A stretch of 64,000 nucleotides of DNA from an uncultured Bacteroidales bacterium (GTDB lineage: Bacteria > Bacteroidota > Bacteroidia > Bacteroidales > P3): positions 124,001-188,000 of the forward strand of contig ONFR01000002.1 in assembly GCA_900317125.1 (NCBI GenBank), in the 5' to 3' direction. The number at the start of each line of letters is the position of its first letter. The stretch's first letter is position 1. Below, piece after piece: positions 24,917-34,426 of the stretch. Made by a program: the position numbers and the translations under genes. A model generated the notes under the pieces. The model ran no database searches, had not been told where the DNA came from, and worked only from the letters and a program-made list of their open reading frames with translations.

Positions 24917-24946
24917 CGGTGTCCCTTTCGGGCACCGTTTTTTTTT
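24917..24946 (+). terminator. Terminator of the DPP5-like gene
   Basis: Stem cggtgtcc / gggcaccg around a ctttc loop, followed by nine T residues. Confidence 0.9.
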
Positions 24947-24969
24947 ATGGTTCCCTTTCAACAGGGTGG

Positions 24970-25025
24970 TGCAATGTGTTATCGTGTTAGTCGATTTACG
25001 AATTAACGAAATAACGAATTCAAAT
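24970..25025. repeat. ATTAACGA-type simple repeat
   Basis: gtgttatcgtgttagtcg is followed by cgaattaacgaaataacgaattc, nearly the same as 3440-3510. Confidence 0.55.
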
Positions 25026-25094
25026 AATTATCATGAATGCCCCTATTCAGGGCAATAATTAGAGGTTGCCAAAAGTACACAGGTCTCAGCCGCC

Positions 25095-26105
25095 TTACTT
25101 GGATGTGGGTCTCACCCAAGTGAACGTGACCCCTTCCTCGGGTGTGGGCAGTTCGGTGCCGTTCTGCAATGCCGTCTGCACTGCATCTGTACAGGTGATT
25201 GTACAATGTTTGGAAATAGTGGAGAGCCCATAACACATACCATCTTTATTCACTCCTCTGCTCATATCAAAGTGCGAAAGGTCAAGGCTTGTAAGGCGGT
25301 TGCACACCGCAAACATATTGTTCATATTCGTCACTTTCTCGGTGTTGAAATGGGAGAGGTCAAGGCTTGTAAGACTCTGACACATAAAAAACATATTGTT
25401 CATATCCGTCACTTTCTCGGTGTTGAAATGGGAAAGGTCAAGGCTTGTCAAGTTCTGACACACAGCAAACATACTGGCCATAAGCGTCACATTCTCGGTG
25501 TTGAAGTTGGAGAGGTCGAGGCTTTTCAGGCTGTGACACACAGCAAACATAGAGTTCATATCCGCCACATTCTCTGTGTTGAAATGGGAGATGTCAAGGC
25601 TTGTCAGGGCGTAACACCCACAAAACATTCGTCTCATATTCGTCACTCTCTTGGTGTTGAAGTTGGAAAGGTCAAGCCTTTTCAGATAGTCGCAATATTC
25701 AAACATCCCACTCATGTTCGTCACATTATCGGTGTAGAATCCTTTACCGAAGTCAATCTGTTTTAATGGAGGTATAACACGGGCGCGGCCAGGAGAATCG
25801 TCGTGGATACATTTAAACATCAAAGCGCAGTCGGGATTGGCATTTATCATGTCGGCACTAGTGGAGACTTTCCATGTGGTGCCCTCCAGGTTGCCAAAGA
25901 TTGGGACGGGAGAATCGGTTGTGGAAAGCTCTTTGCCGGAACGAACTGAACTATTGTAGTCAAATACCACTGCTGTGGCATTTCGGGGGATGAGGGCATT
26001 GAATGTTTGGCCATCCACCAGTTCGGCGGCGATGTGGTGTTTCTGGCAGCCCGTGGCCAATAGCAGGGCGGCAATGACTGCTGCAAGATGATATTGTTTT
26101 TTCAT
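25095..26105 (-). CDS. BspA-type leucine-rich-repeat lipoprotein (DUF285)
   Basis: 336 residues with a lipoprotein signal (LLLATGCQKHH). From about residue 120 to 285 it consists of about six 26-residue repeats of the form LDLSHFNTEKVTDMNNMFxxC, the DUF285/BspA leucine-rich repeat found on surface proteins that bind host or microbial matrix. The coding DNA shows the same 78-base periodicity. A non-repetitive C-terminal segment of about 45 residues follows. It should be anchored to the outer membrane and face the exterior. It is monocistronic. Confidence 0.9.
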   Translation of the reverse strand: MKKQYHLAAVIAALLLATGCQKHHIAAELVDGQTFNALIPRNATAVVFDYNSSVRSGKELSTTDSPVPIFGNLEGTTWKVSTSADMINANPDCALMFKCIHDDSPGRARVIPPLKQIDFGKGFYTDNVTNMSGMFEYCDYLKRLDLSNFNTKRVTNMRRMFCGCYALTSLDISHFNTENVADMNSMFAVCHSLKSLDLSNFNTENVTLMASMFAVCQNLTSLDLSHFNTEKVTDMNNMFFMCQSLTSLDLSHFNTEKVTNMNNMFAVCNRLTSLDLSHFDMSRGVNKDGMCYGLSTISKHCTITCTDAVQTALQNGTELPTPEEGVTFTWVRPTSK

Positions 26106-26148
26106 GGTGTGTGGTTTTGCTTGTTAATGTCTTGTTTTTTTGTTTTTG

Positions 26149-26156
26149 CAAAACTA
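26149..26156 (-). promoter_or_regulatory. TAnnTTTG -7 box of the BspA-like gene
   Basis: The minus strand reads TAGTTTTG, 44 bases before the start codon. Confidence 0.6.
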
Positions 26157-26390
26157 CATAAATTATCTGACATAAACAGAAAACCATGAATAAAAACTGT
26201 ACAACACGAAGAATCATATATTTACTTTGGCGATATTTGTGGGGAGTGGGAGGGCAAGAGCCAGCATTGCACTGACAAATCTTGTCTAAAGCATGTGCAG
26301 ATTAATAAAAACCAACCAAATTCAGTTACGATGTAATAATAAGAATCTCAAGCGATGACTGCTCTACATATAGAGGTTGTAGAAAATTAA

Positions 26391-26420
26391 TTGTCAAATG
26401 AAAAAAAAGTCGTATCTTTG
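26391..26420 (+). promoter_or_regulatory. Promoter of the FISUMP-like lipoprotein gene
   Basis: TTG at 26391-26393 and TATCTTTG at 26413-26420, 19 bases apart. The start codon is 115 bases further on, so the leader is long. Confidence 0.65.
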
Positions 26421-26535
26421 CACCGTTAAACTGAATGTTAAATCACGGTCATCAGGTAGATTTATGGGTTCTGTCTGTAGGATGGCTGAAAAGTGAAAAT
26501 AAATTAGAATCCATCTTAAATTAAATAGACTGATT

Positions 26536-27546
26536 ATGAAGAAACACACAAAAATCGCACCAATGCTGATGCTGGCGTTGGCAGTCTTCTTTGCTGCAGG
26601 CTGTAAGAAACCCGACAACCCGACCCCTGGTGGTGGAGACGATTCCCCCGAGGGACCGACCATCCCTACAGGAGCTGTTGACGGTCTGTTTACCATCAAT
26701 GACCAAGGCGGTAAGGTGTATTTCTCGAAAGGCAACCTGCAGTATCAGGCCTCAACCAATACTTGGCGTTTTGCCGAACACCAATGGGATCATGTGGGAG
26801 GCAAGTATGGCTTAAATGACAATGTCCGTTATTGGGGAAATGTTCCAGAAAGTGACAACACCCTTGCCTCGGCAAACTATTCTGGGTGGCAAGACCTGTT
26901 TTCCTGGGGTGCCAGTGGCTGGAGTGGTGGTGTACGTGCCTACCAGCCGTCTCTTATTATCACGGATTTCGAAGCTGACAAGTATTATATCATCGGGGAT
27001 GACCCCGGCAATGGTCTTGTAGGACAATATGCCAATGCGGACTGGGGCGTTTACAATGCCATCAGCAATGGCGGCAATAAGGCTGGAATGTGGCGTACGC
27101 TGACCAGCGACGAATGGGTGTATGTATTTGAAAAGAGAAGCGGTAGCCGGTTCTGCAAGGCTCAAATTGAAGGCTCAAATGGCATGATTCTTTTGCCCGA
27201 TGGCTGGGACAACAAGGTTTTCACCTTGAAAAACATTAATGGAAAGGGGGGCAATTGGACAGATAATACCATAGATGCATCCACATGGACGAATACACTT
27301 GAGCCGGCAGGGGTGGTGTTCTTGCCTACTACCGGCAAACGGACTATTGCCAATATGAATACCTATTGGGATATACATCTGGATCTGGATGAAAATTATG
27401 GGTTGTATTGGTCCACAACACCCAAAGTGCAAACTGCTAATTCGTACGTGGCGTATCAATACAATTTCCACAAGAGCAACGCTAACCTTGATATTGCAGT
27501 CCGTAATCAAGGCTTAGGCGTGCGTCTGGTGCAAGATGCCCGCTGA
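26536..27546 (+). CDS. FISUMP-like surface lipoprotein (paralog 1 of 3)
   Basis: 336 residues with a lipobox (FFAAGCKKPDN, Cys22) and a Pro/Gly-rich linker. The body belongs to the same family as the genes at 55659 and 56635: VYFSKGNLQYQASTNTWRFAEHQWD, WRTLTSDEWVYVF, GMILLPDGW, LEPAGVVFLPTTGKR, YGLYWSTTP and a final GLGVRLV. The order of motifs resembles the Fibrobacter succinogenes major paralogous (FISUMP) domain, which has a C-type-lectin-like fold. A surface binding role is inferred and the ligand is unknown. The gene is more divergent than the other two copies. Confidence 0.72.
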   Translation: MKKHTKIAPMLMLALAVFFAAGCKKPDNPTPGGGDDSPEGPTIPTGAVDGLFTINDQGGKVYFSKGNLQYQASTNTWRFAEHQWDHVGGKYGLNDNVRYWGNVPESDNTLASANYSGWQDLFSWGASGWSGGVRAYQPSLIITDFEADKYYIIGDDPGNGLVGQYANADWGVYNAISNGGNKAGMWRTLTSDEWVYVFEKRSGSRFCKAQIEGSNGMILLPDGWDNKVFTLKNINGKGGNWTDNTIDASTWTNTLEPAGVVFLPTTGKRTIANMNTYWDIHLDLDENYGLYWSTTPKVQTANSYVAYQYNFHKSNANLDIAVRNQGLGVRLVQDAR

Positions 27547-27707
27547 TACTTCTTATTCTATCAGGAGGAATCTATGTCATGCAAGCCGATTGTCGGATTG
27601 GATGACACGGGGGGTGACGCATGCCTTTGTGGCTGTCGCCATAGACCCCTCTTGGCGGGTGTCGCAACTTTTTTCTCAAAAAAACACACCAATTAAAAAA
27701 ATATTCG

Positions 27708-27715
27708 TATTTTTG
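27708..27715 (+). promoter_or_regulatory. TAnnTTTG -7 box of the OmpA-family gene
   Basis: TATTTTTG, 42 bases before the start codon at 27758. Confidence 0.6.
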
Positions 27716-27757
27716 CCTGTTGAATATTTGGTTAAAATTTAATGTAACAACAGTAAA

Positions 27758-29206
27758 ATGAAACGTTTTCTGATAGCTCTACTCGCTTGTACTCTGATAT
27801 TTGGATACACCGATGTCCAGGCTCAGAGCAAAACGAAAAGCAGCACCAAAACTTCGAAATCCGCCAAAGACAAGAAGTCAAAGAAGGATAAAAAAGGCAA
27901 AAAAGGCAAAGCCGCCGCAGCCGAAGTGCCCCTTGTCCAGTTGCCATACAACAGCAACGACTGCCTTTTTGCCATTCCTCTAAGTGTGGACCATACCTTC
28001 GGCCCCACCACTGCCCCTCAGGGCGCAGGCCGCATCATGGAAGTAATGGCTGACAAGCGTCACCCCAATCTGCCCGAATTTGAGCATAACTCTGTGTGGT
28101 ACAAATTCACAGTTCCCTATAACGGAAAACTTGACATCGCCGTCACCCAGCTGAACGTGGCCGACGACTACGACATGGTGGTCTACAAGTACACCGACGC
28201 CTACTTCAGCAACCACATCCAGTGCAACAAAGTCCTTCCCGTAGCTGTCAACCTGTCGTCTGTCGACAGCTCGCTGCTTGCCAAGCCAAAGAAAGCCAAG
28301 ACCGATGCCGCCGACGAGCCCAAGATGGATGCCAAAGCCAAGGCCGAAGCCGCCCGACAGGCCCGTCTGGCCTTGGAAAAAGAGGCTGCCAAAGGCACCA
28401 TCGGCATGTATCATGAGGCCACCGACATCATGCTCACCAAAGCCTCCACCAAACGCCACATCCGCTCCATCGACGTGCGCAAAGGCGAGGTATACTACAT
28501 CATGCTCGACAACAACAATCCCAAAGGCTCCGGCCACAGCATCAAGGTCTCCATCTTTGTCGAAGCCTTCGAAGTGCCCGTCTCCTTCTACGACCCCAAA
28601 ATCCGCAAGAATATCGACGTCAACCTCACCATCCTCGAGAAGAACACCAACAACCGCGTCATCGTCCACAACGAGAACTTCCGCGGCGGCCGTGTCAAAT
28701 TCGTTCCCGGCTTCAACTACACACTCTATGCCAAGCGCGACGGTTACTTCTCCATCTTCTTCGACTTCAATGCTGACCGATTCAAAGAGGATACGCTCCT
28801 GCGCATGAAACTCTATCGTGCCGAGCGTGGTACCGTGTACCCCATCTCCGACATCTATTTCGGCAATGAATACGAGCTTCTGCCCGCCTCCGACTCCAAC
28901 TTGATGAACTACGTCCAGATGTTCAAGAACCATCCCGATGTGGCCTTCACCATCAAAGGATGGGTGCAGACCTATGGTGTCGACCCCGAGCACGACCAGC
29001 TCGTCTCGCTCGAGCGTGCCAAGGCTGTCAAGGAGTTCTTTGTCAAGAACGGCGTCCCCGAGGGCAACATCAAGACCTCCGGCATGACCCCCACCGACAT
29101 CAAGCGTGCCGCCACCGCCGCCTTCGACACCAAGAAGAAGAACGACAACGAGTTTGTCAAAGTGCAGCTCATCATCACCGGCATCAATCCCAAAGAGAAC
29201 CCCTGA
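27758..29206 (+). CDS. OmpA-family outer-membrane protein
   Basis: 482 residues. A signal peptide (1-22, VQAQ) is followed by a Lys/Ser-rich low-complexity stretch (about 24-52) and a beta-rich N-terminal domain (about 60-365) with a charged Lys/Ala insertion (about 170-210, probably a helix). The C-terminal domain (about 370-475) is OmpA-like: MNYVQMFKNHPDVAFTIKGW, SLERAKAVKEFFVKNGVPEGNIKTSG. Such domains bind peptidoglycan and tie the outer membrane to the wall. It is monocistronic with its own promoter and terminator. Confidence 0.82.
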   Translation: MKRFLIALLACTLIFGYTDVQAQSKTKSSTKTSKSAKDKKSKKDKKGKKGKAAAAEVPLVQLPYNSNDCLFAIPLSVDHTFGPTTAPQGAGRIMEVMADKRHPNLPEFEHNSVWYKFTVPYNGKLDIAVTQLNVADDYDMVVYKYTDAYFSNHIQCNKVLPVAVNLSSVDSSLLAKPKKAKTDAADEPKMDAKAKAEAARQARLALEKEAAKGTIGMYHEATDIMLTKASTKRHIRSIDVRKGEVYYIMLDNNNPKGSGHSIKVSIFVEAFEVPVSFYDPKIRKNIDVNLTILEKNTNNRVIVHNENFRGGRVKFVPGFNYTLYAKRDGYFSIFFDFNADRFKEDTLLRMKLYRAERGTVYPISDIYFGNEYELLPASDSNLMNYVQMFKNHPDVAFTIKGWVQTYGVDPEHDQLVSLERAKAVKEFFVKNGVPEGNIKTSGMTPTDIKRAATAAFDTKKKNDNEFVKVQLIITGINPKENP

Positions 29207-29240
29207 TGCCCTGAAACGAAACATAGTATATCTCATATTC

Positions 29241-29270
29241 AAGGCTCTCCAAACCGGGGAGCCTTGTTCT
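29241..29270 (+). terminator. Terminator of the OmpA-family gene
   Basis: Stem aaggctctcc / ggggagcctt (one wobble pair), followed by a T-rich gttcttttcc. Confidence 0.75.
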
Positions 29271-29316
29271 TTTCCTGTCATCACCTCCGGCCAACCCCCT
29301 TCCTAGGCACTAACGT

Positions 29317-29420
29317 CGTTCAATATAGTATCGTTCCAGCATCCTTATCCTATCGTTATCCGTCATGGCTATAGAAAACGAACCTATAACTATGCGCTGT
29401 CGAACCGATATTGAAGGACG
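29317..29420. repeat. 104-bp interspersed repeat, copy B
   Basis: CGTTCAAT at the start, ATCGTTATCCGTCA 35 bases in and ATTGAAGGACG from 93 bases in, exactly the spacing of copies A (3858-3962) and C (50043-50146). The inner tccgt/acgga stem is degraded in this copy. Confidence 0.75.
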
Positions 29421-29819
29421 CAAGTGCGTAGAGCTGTTGCTTATGCAACTTGTCGCAACGCATCATGCCGCACACTGTATACCATCGGGTGGGGATTATG
29501 ATCCCAAACCGCTCATAGGTTTATGGCAGATTTGCATTTGTTCCGAGCCGATGGGCCGCCTGTCTGCGAAGAAGTGGCTCCGAGGTGGCGTAGAACCTTC
29601 TCTGTGGTTGTCCGCAACAAGGGATTATACATTGTTGAAGAGAAGGATGTAAGAACGCAGTTGGCAGGCGGTTGGATACTGATTTTGGCACCGACGAACA
29701 GGCCGGAAAGTACCCCGGGGGTATATTTTTTTTAAGATGTAATACTATGCAAACCGCTGGTGTATTTTGTGTTAAGAGATGTTGATTTGTTAAAAAACGA
29801 AATGTGTGCAGTAATGATG
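29421..29819. other. Intergenic DNA between repeat B and ppdK
   Basis: About 400 bases with no gene I can support. Short overlapping ORFs (for example 29523-29735, 70 codons) have no recognisable motif, signal peptide or promoter. Confidence 0.4.
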
Positions 29820-29849
29820 TTTGATTATGGAAATAATTTCGTATCTTTG
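29820..29849 (+). promoter_or_regulatory. Promoter of ppdK
   Basis: TTTG at 29820-29823 and TATCTTTG at 29842-29849, 18 bases apart, 35 bases before the start codon. Confidence 0.78.
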
Positions 29850-29884
29850 CATTTTCAATTAGAGTATATAAAAATCGATAGAGT

Positions 29885-32656
29885 ATGACTAAATTTGTTT
29901 ACACGTTTGGCGGCAAGACTGCCGAGGGTAAAGCCGACATGAAGAATCTGCTCGGCGGTAAAGGTGCCAACTTGGCAGAAATGTGCTTGCTGGGTCTTCC
30001 GGTCCCTGCTGGTTTGACTATTACCACAGAGTGCTGTACAGCTTATTATGACAACAATTGCCAGCTGCCCGCCGGCCTCATGGATGAGGTGTGGAAAGGC
30101 ATGGCCAACGTGGAGAAACTGATGGGCATGAAGTACGACGATGCCGAGAACCCCCTGTTGGTGAGCTGCCGCTCCGGTGCCAGAAGCTCCATGCCCGGTA
30201 TGATGGACACGGTGCTGAATATCGGCCTTTCGTCCAAGACCATCCCCGGTATGTTGAAGAAAACCAACAATCCCCGTTTCGTATATGATTCCTACCGTCG
30301 TTTGATTATGATGTATGCCGATGTGGTGATGGAGAAGAGCGAGGGCATCGAGCCCGCCGACGGCAAGGGCATCCGCAAACAGCTGGACGACATGCTGGAC
30401 GAGTACAAAGCTCAGCATAATTATAAGAGCGACACCGACCTCACTGCCGAGGATCTGCAGAAACTGGCCGAGGCTTTCAAGTTGAAGGTGAAAGAGGTGT
30501 TGGGCGTTGAGTTCCCCGACGATGCCAAGGCTCAGATGGAAGGCGGTATCAAGGCCGTGTTCAAGAGCTGGAACGGCAAAAAGGCCGTGAGCTATCGTAA
30601 GATTGAGGGTATTCCCGACGACTGGGGTACCGCCGTCAACGTGCAGGCCATGGTGTTCGGCAACATGGGCGACAACAGCGCCACCGGCGTTGCTTTCACC
30701 CGTAACCCCGCTACCGGCGACAACCAGTTCTACGGCGAGTGGCTGATTAACGCCCAGGGCGAGGACGTGGTTGCCGGTATCCGCACCCCCAATCCCTTGA
30801 ATGACGACACCAAGAACGAGCAGAACAAGCACATGCACTCGATGCAGGAGTTGATGCCCGAGACATATAAAGAATTGTGCGACATCCGTGCCACCTTGGA
30901 GAAGAATTTCCACGACATGCTGGATATCGAGTTCACCATCCAGGACGGCAAGCTGTATATGCTGCAGTGCCGCGTAGGTAAGCGTACCGGTGTGGCCGCT
31001 TTGACCATGGCCATGGATATGCTGAAAGAGGGTCTCATCGACGAGAGCGAGGTGGTGATGCGCATCAGCCCCGCCCAGTTGGACGAGTTGCTGCACCCCA
31101 TTCTGGACAGCACCGACGAGAAGAAGCATCCTGTCATCGCCAAGGGTCTGCCCGCAGGTCCCGGAGGCGCTGTGGGACGCATCGCCCTTTCCAGCGAGAA
31201 AGCCAAGGAGTATCAGGCTGCCGGTATCAAGAATATCCTCGTCCGTGAAGAGACCAACCCCGAGGACGTCGAGGGCATGCGTGCCGCCGACGGTATCCTT
31301 ACCGCCCGCGGTGGTATGACCTCCCACGCCGCACTGGTTGCCCGCGGTTGGGGCAAGTGCTGCATTGTGGGCTGCGACGCCGTGGAGATTGGCAAGGAGC
31401 AGACCAACGTGACCACCGACGCTTACGGCAAAAAGCGCGTCAATGTGGTCGAGAGCAACGCTGTGACCATCAACGGCAAGGTGTACCACGAGGGCGACTT
31501 GCTGAGCTTGAACGGTTCCAAGGGCTGGGTGTATGACGAAGAGGTGAAGATGATCAACGCCACCGAGAATCCCCTGTTCCAGGAGCTGATGAAGATTGTC
31601 GACAAGTACCGCAAGATGGGTGTCCGCACCAATGCCGACAACCCCATCGACGCCCAGAAGGCTATCGATTTCGGTGCCGAAGGTATTGGTCTGTTCCGTA
31701 TCGAGCACATGTTCTATGGCGAGAACAGCGAGGTTCCTTTGGAGAAACTGCGCAACATGATTCTGGCAGACACTCTCGAGGCCCGCGTCGCCGCTTTGGA
31801 CGAACTGGAGCCTTACATCAAGGAGAGCGCCAAGGGTACCCTGAAGGTGATGGACGGCAAGCCCCTTACCTTCCGTCTGATGGATCCCCCGCTGCACGAG
31901 TTCGTTCCCCAGAGCGAAGAGAAACAGCGCGAGGTGGCAAAAGCCCGCGGCATCAGCTACGAAGTCCTGCATGCACGCATTGAGAACATGCACGAGGTGA
32001 ACCCGATGATGGGTCTGCGTGGTGTGCGTCTGGGTATTATCTATCCCGAAATCACTGCCACCCAGTTCCGTGCCCTGTTCAGCGCCACTGTTGAATTGAT
32101 GAAGGAAGGCCTCCATCCCATGCTCGAAATCATGGTGCCTCTGACCATCAACGCTGCCGAGCTGCACAACCAGAAACGCATTGCCGACAAGGTGAAGAAA
32201 GAGGTCGAGGAGAAATACGGCATCGAGTTCACCTATAAGTTCGGTACGATGATTGAGATTCCGCGTGCTGCCCTGGTCGCCAATCAGATTGCCGAGGTGG
32301 CCGAGTTCTTCAGCTTTGGTACCAACGACTTGACCCAGATGACTTTCGGCTTCAGCCGAGACGACGTCAACGCCATCGTGAAGACCTATGTCGACGAGAA
32401 GATTATCCCCGCCGACCCGTTCAACAACTTCGACCGCGAGTGCGTCGGTGAGTTGGTGAAGATTGGTATTGAGCGTGGCCGCAATACCCGTCCCAACCTG
32501 AAGTGCGGTGTGTGCGGTGAACATGGTGGTGACCCGACGGCTGCTGAGTTCTTCTATAAGAACGGTATGAACTATGTCAGCTGCAGCCCCTTCCGTGTAC
32601 CCGTGGCACGTCTTGCCGCCGCCCAGGCAGCTATTAAAGAAGCCCGCGAGAAATAA
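29885..32656 (+). CDS. ppdK: Pyruvate, phosphate dikinase
   Basis: 923 residues. The N-terminal nucleotide-binding domain has GGKGANLAEM and CRSGARSSMPGMMDTVLNIG. The central phosphohistidine domain has the catalytic His in GGMTSHAALVARGWGK, and the C-terminal PEP/pyruvate barrel has GLFRIEHMF, FGTNDLTQM and the catalytic CGVCGEHGGDP. It interconverts pyruvate + ATP + Pi and PEP + AMP + PPi. In anaerobic Bacteroidales it may run toward pyruvate, using PPi. pckA follows after a stem-loop, placing the PEP-node enzymes together. Confidence 0.97.
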   Translation: MTKFVYTFGGKTAEGKADMKNLLGGKGANLAEMCLLGLPVPAGLTITTECCTAYYDNNCQLPAGLMDEVWKGMANVEKLMGMKYDDAENPLLVSCRSGARSSMPGMMDTVLNIGLSSKTIPGMLKKTNNPRFVYDSYRRLIMMYADVVMEKSEGIEPADGKGIRKQLDDMLDEYKAQHNYKSDTDLTAEDLQKLAEAFKLKVKEVLGVEFPDDAKAQMEGGIKAVFKSWNGKKAVSYRKIEGIPDDWGTAVNVQAMVFGNMGDNSATGVAFTRNPATGDNQFYGEWLINAQGEDVVAGIRTPNPLNDDTKNEQNKHMHSMQELMPETYKELCDIRATLEKNFHDMLDIEFTIQDGKLYMLQCRVGKRTGVAALTMAMDMLKEGLIDESEVVMRISPAQLDELLHPILDSTDEKKHPVIAKGLPAGPGGAVGRIALSSEKAKEYQAAGIKNILVREETNPEDVEGMRAADGILTARGGMTSHAALVARGWGKCCIVGCDAVEIGKEQTNVTTDAYGKKRVNVVESNAVTINGKVYHEGDLLSLNGSKGWVYDEEVKMINATENPLFQELMKIVDKYRKMGVRTNADNPIDAQKAIDFGAEGIGLFRIEHMFYGENSEVPLEKLRNMILADTLEARVAALDELEPYIKESAKGTLKVMDGKPLTFRLMDPPLHEFVPQSEEKQREVAKARGISYEVLHARIENMHEVNPMMGLRGVRLGIIYPEITATQFRALFSATVELMKEGLHPMLEIMVPLTINAAELHNQKRIADKVKKEVEEKYGIEFTYKFGTMIEIPRAALVANQIAEVAEFFSFGTNDLTQMTFGFSRDDVNAIVKTYVDEKIIPADPFNNFDRECVGELVKIGIERGRNTRPNLKCGVCGEHGGDPTAAEFFYKNGMNYVSCSPFRVPVARLAAAQAAIKEAREK

Positions 32657-32670
32657 TATTCATAAAAAAA

Positions 32671-32702
32671 AGGTCCTATAGGGCAATCGCCCCATAGGAC
32701 CT
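32671..32702 (+). terminator. Stem-loop between ppdK and pckA
   Basis: Stem aggtcctat / ataggacct (32671-32679 with 32694-32702), extended by gggc/gccc. There is no T tract on the plus strand, so it may stabilise the ppdK mRNA or attenuate rather than fully terminate. pckA starts 16 bases later and no separate promoter is visible. Confidence 0.6.
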
Positions 32703-32717
32703 ATAAAAACAAATACC

Positions 32718-34331
32718 ATGATTGATAAAATAAGACAGGATCTCGAGCGCCTTGGTATTACAGGCGTTAGCACTATTCATTATAACCCCTCGTATGAGGA
32801 GCTGTTCAAGATGGAGATGAATCCCAACTTGACAGGCTATGACAAGGGTCAGCTCACTGAGTTGGATGCCATCAATGTGATGACCGGTATCTATACCGGC
32901 CGCTCTCCCAAAGACAAGTACATCGTTATGGACAAAGAGTCCAAGAACACTGTATGGTGGACTACTCCCGAATACAAGAATGACAACCACCCGATGAGCG
33001 AAGAGGTGTGGGCACAGATGAAAGACCTTGCCAAGAAAGAGCTGTGCAACAAGGAACTCTATGTAGTGGATGCTTTCTGCGGTGCCAACAAGGACACCCG
33101 CATCGCTGTCCGCTTCATTATGGAGGTGGCTTGGCAGGCTCACTTTGTGCGCAACATGTTTATCAAGCCTACCGATGAAGAGCTGAAAGACTTTACCCCC
33201 AGTTTCACCGTTTACACCGCCAGCAAGGCCAAGGTGGAAAACTACAAAGAGTTGGGTCTGAACAGCGAGACTTGTGTGGCATTCAATGTGACCACCCGCG
33301 AGCAGGTGATTCTCAACACTTGGTATGGCGGTGAGATGAAGAAGGGTATGTTCAGCATGATGAACTACTATCTGCCTTTGCAGGGTATCGCTGCCATGCA
33401 CTGCTCCGCCAACACCGACATGGAGGGCAAGAACACCGCTATCTTCTTTGGACTGAGCGGTACGGGTAAAACGACCCTTTCCACTGACCCCAAACGTTTG
33501 CTCATTGGTGACGACGAGCATGGTTGGGATGACGAAGGTGTGTTCAATTTCGAGGGCGGCTGCTACGCCAAGGTAATCAACCTGGACAAGGACAGCGAGC
33601 CCGACATCTATAATGCTATCCGCCGCAATGCATTGCTGGAGAATGTGACCGTGGATGCCAATGGCAAGATCGATTTCGCCGACAAGAGCGTTACCGAGAA
33701 TACCCGTGTGAGCTATCCGATTGACCACATTGAGAAGATTGTGCGTCCCATCTCCGCCGCTCCTGCTGCCAAGAACGTCATTTTCCTCAGTGCCGATGCT
33801 TTCGGTGTGCTGCCTCCTGTCAGCATCCTGACTCCTGATCAATGCAAATACTATTTCCTGAGCGGCTTCACAGCCAAGTTGGCTGGTACAGAGCGTGGCA
33901 TCACCGAGCCTACTCCTACCTTCAGCGCTTGCTTCGGTCAGGCATTCCTCGAGTTGCATCCCACCAAGTATGCCGAGGAGCTGGTGAAACGTATGGAGAA
34001 GAGTGGTGCCAAGGCTTATCTGGTCAACACTGGCTGGAACGGCACGGGCAAGCGTATCTCCATCAAGGATACCCGTGGTATTATCGATGCTATCCTCGAC
34101 GGTTCGATTGAGAAGGCCCCGACCAAGAAGATTCCGTACTTTGACTTTGAGGTTCCCACCGCTCTGCCCGGCGTGGACCCCAAGATTCTCGATCCTCGCG
34201 ACACCTATGGTTGCGCCTGCGAATGGGAAACCAAAGCCAAGGATCTCGCTTCTCGCTTCATTAAGAATTTCGAGAAGTTCACCTACAACGAAGCTGGCAA
34301 GGCCCTTGTTTCTGCCGGCCCCAAACTCTAA
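32718..34331 (+). CDS. pckA: Phosphoenolpyruvate carboxykinase (ATP)
   Basis: 537 residues, the ATP-dependent family's length. Motifs in order: [11 protein letters not shown] (substrate site), [17 protein letters not shown], the P-loop [24 protein letters not shown] (metal site), [10 protein letters not shown] and [11 protein letters not shown]. It interconverts oxaloacetate + ATP and PEP + CO2 + ADP. In succinate-producing Bacteroidales it often runs as a PEP-carboxylating, ATP-forming step. It probably shares a transcript with ppdK. Confidence 0.97.
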   Translation: MIDKIRQDLERLGITGVSTIHYNPSYEELFKMEMNPNLTGYDKGQLTELDAINVMTGIYTGRSPKDKYIVMDKESKNTVWWTTPEYKNDNHPMSEEVWAQMKDLAKKELCNKELYVVDAFCGANKDTRIAVRFIMEVAWQAHFVRNMFIKPTDEELKDFTPSFTVYTASKAKVENYKELGLNSETCVAFNVTTREQVILNTWYGGEMKKGMFSMMNYYLPLQGIAAMHCSANTDMEGKNTAIFFGLSGTGKTTLSTDPKRLLIGDDEHGWDDEGVFNFEGGCYAKVINLDKDSEPDIYNAIRRNALLENVTVDANGKIDFADKSVTENTRVSYPIDHIEKIVRPISAAPAAKNVIFLSADAFGVLPPVSILTPDQCKYYFLSGFTAKLAGTERGITEPTPTFSACFGQAFLELHPTKYAEELVKRMEKSGAKAYLVNTGWNGTGKRISIKDTRGIIDAILDGSIEKAPTKKIPYFDFEVPTALPGVDPKILDPRDTYGCACEWETKAKDLASRFIKNFEKFTYNEAGKALVSAGPKL

Positions 34332-34343
34332 AGATTATCAATC

Positions 34344-34403
34344 GCGAATTGTGAATTGCGGTAAGGGTCTCTTATGTTCCATACCCGACAATTCACAATT
34401 CGC
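34344..34403. terminator. Perfect 15-base inverted repeat after pckA
   Basis: gcgaattgtgaattg (34344-34358) and its exact complement caattcacaattcgc (34389-34403) with a 30-base loop that itself contains gggt/accc. It is built from the same AATTG words as the repeats near 2-4 kb. There is no T tract. It may be a repeat element that also ends transcription. Confidence 0.55.
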
Positions 34404-34426
34404 ATATAACTAATTTATTATCTGGT

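Larger units (their letters stand above)
26106..26535. other. Divergent intergenic region with two promoters
   Basis: About 430 bases without a gene. On the minus-strand side a TAGTTTTG box (26149-26156) serves the BspA-like gene, and on the plus-strand side a full promoter serves the lipoprotein at 26536. Nothing else is recognised between them. Confidence 0.55.

Noticed and set aside
29523..29735. 70-codon plus-strand ORF in the gap before ppdK
   Set aside because: No promoter, signal peptide or known motif, and it overlaps another ORF of similar length in a different frame. It may be real but cannot be supported.
29855..32524. 889-codon open frame on the minus strand, antisense to ppdK
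   Set aside because: The opposite frame encodes a complete PPDK with all catalytic motifs. The antisense product is His/Val/Leu-rich and shows no domain. It is a by-product of biased codon use, as are the long antisense frames over sulP (487-2052), parC (50349-52739) and pgk (43690-44874).
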